Below, in pieces: positions 63,189-64,000 of a stretch of 64,000 nt of DNA; position 1 is the first letter of the stretch; each line of letters opens with the position of its first letter. The DNA lies in NCBI GenBank assembly GCA_004321905.1, contig SCQF01000053.1, positions 1 to 64,000 of the forward strand. The letters run 5' to 3'. The position numbers and the translations under genes are program-made. This DNA is from Verrucomicrobiota bacterium. GTDB lineage: Bacteria; Verrucomicrobiota; Kiritimatiellia; CAIQIC01. The notes beneath the pieces were generated by a model. That model was not told the origin of the DNA. It made no database searches and was given only the letters and a program-made list of their open reading frames with translations.

Positions 63189-63684
63189 AGCCACGGCAGA
63201 CGAAGATTAAATATGAACTCGATAAGCTGACCGGTATCCTCTACATCAGCCGCATGTTGCACAGTGCGGTCTCCATTATCCAAACAACTACGGGTTTATT
63301 CCACAAACGCACTGCCGCGACCATGACCCGCTCGATATCCTCGTGCTCACGCAGGAGCCGGTGATTCCGGGATGCGTGATGAAAGCCAAGCCCATCGGCC
63401 TGCTGCCGATGCACGACACTGGGCAGGAGGACTTCAAGATCATTGCGGTCCATGCCGACGACCCGATCTATTCCGAATATAGCGACATCTCCCAACTCCC
63501 GCCGTACACGCTCCGCGAAATTCGCCATTTCTTCGAAATCTATAAAGAGCTGGAGAAGACCGGCAAGGTGCAGGTGGATGATTTCCGCGGACGCATTGAC
63601 GCGTTTAGTTGTATCCGTGAAGCAATGAAGGCCTACACCCGTTTCCGCGCGAAACTGCTTCAGTGTCAATATCCAGATTATTAG
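63182..63684 (+). pseudogene. ppa: Truncated and frameshifted soluble inorganic pyrophosphatase
   Basis: Remains of a family I soluble pyrophosphatase. The first frame reads KIKYELDKLTGILYISRMLHSAV; after a net 2-nt insertion near 63270 the next frame continues HYPNNYGFIPQTHCRDHDPLDI, then LVLTQEPVIPGCVMKAKPIGLL and DDPIYSEYSDISQLPPYTLREI to a normal-looking C-terminus. The catalytic DxxxD metal-site segment is in the second frame. The N-terminal 20-25 residues and any start codon context are missing because the sequence runs into the hppA terminator. It appears to be a dead gene unless the frameshift is a sequencing error, and the missing 5' end argues against that. Confidence 0.85.
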
Positions 63685-64000
63685 ATAAATTTTGTTGGCG
63701 CCGCGGCTTCGTCACGCACTGCGGGGTTCAAGGATATCGGAGGGGAGCAGCATGGTTCCATGCCGTTGCCTGCAAAGAAACAAGACTGACGCAAAATTGC
63801 ACTACGCTGACGTAAATTAGTCGCTAGGAATGCCGACCTGAAGCCAGTAAATATTACCTCAGTTTTTTCCGCCTGCGGAGCAATTGAGGCGATGTTTTTA
63901 CGGATCGGTAATGGAGAAAGACGGTGTGCTTTATGCCTTTTCTACCGGCCACCTGGCTGAAAACCGGCGGACTAGTTTTGATACTGACCGGCCTAGTCGG
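63685..64000. other. Right-edge region without a recognised gene
   Basis: No clear gene. A short frame opens at ATG 63911 (MEKDGVLYAFSTGHLAENRR) and is still open at the window edge after 30 codons, without a ribosome-binding site of note. Whether it continues cannot be seen. Confidence 0.3.

Overview
The window is GC-rich (about 60% by eye) bacterial chromosome with short intergenic gaps and genes on both strands. The gene set fits the PVC group (Verrucomicrobiota or Kiritimatiellota): a complete Bat (aerotolerance-type) operon with a MoxR ATPase, a divergent membrane pyrophosphatase, an FHA membrane protein, and many small palindromic repeats between genes. This placement is an inference from family recall; no 16S gene or search result supports it.

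Layout. 1-4.2 kb: minus-strand envelope-polysaccharide operon with two tandem paralogous GT4 glycosyltransferases, a third glycosyltransferase and a small helical protein; it continues off the left edge. 4.3-11.5 kb: a lipoprotein, an FHA membrane protein, a DEAD-box helicase, an ABC-F ATPase, an M50 protease with zinc ribbons and an RRM protein. 11.7-18.8 kb: valS, an LWP-repeat lipoprotein, glmM, a left-handed beta-helix protein and a two-helix membrane peptide. 18.9-26 kb: nadB, speA, lnt, prfB (with the classical +1 frameshift) and a clipped MntA/HepT toxin-antitoxin pair. 26.1-29.5 kb: a 42-aa membrane ORF, uvrB with an AT-hook-like tail, and nadC. 29.5-37.7 kb: the eight-gene moxR-bat operon. 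38-44.4 kb: tRNA-Thr, an oxidoreductase remnant, nfi, serS, rpe, lepA, lepB. 44.7-50.3 kb: glgA, an RNase R-like exonuclease, a GspC-like protein, rnpB (minus strand) and a coiled-coil zinc-ribbon protein. 50.8-57.7 kb: a PHP phosphoesterase, tkt, an isolated OLD-like ATPase that looks acquired, an SDR, a macrodomain protein and a TPR protein. 57.9-64 kb: thrS-infC, the membrane pyrophosphatase hppA, and a decayed soluble pyrophosphatase gene.

The most unusual signal is an interspersed palindrome, consensus TTTTCCAAGSCTTGGAAAA. It usually occurs as a pair, once as a triplet, with centres about 31-33 bp apart, close to three helical turns. It lies between genes in every orientation, abuts several start codons, sits inside batA and batD, and ends the hepT reading frame. 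A second family (GTAGGGCGASGC...) occurs between genes and as an in-frame insertion in lnt. Several other inverted-repeat families share the gaps.

Most genes are housekeeping (translation, envelope, NAD, repair, carbon metabolism). Readable promoters cluster around TTGNNN-16/17-TANANT. Starts were chosen from ribosome-binding sites, overlaps and family N-termini, so many differ from the supplied ORF track.
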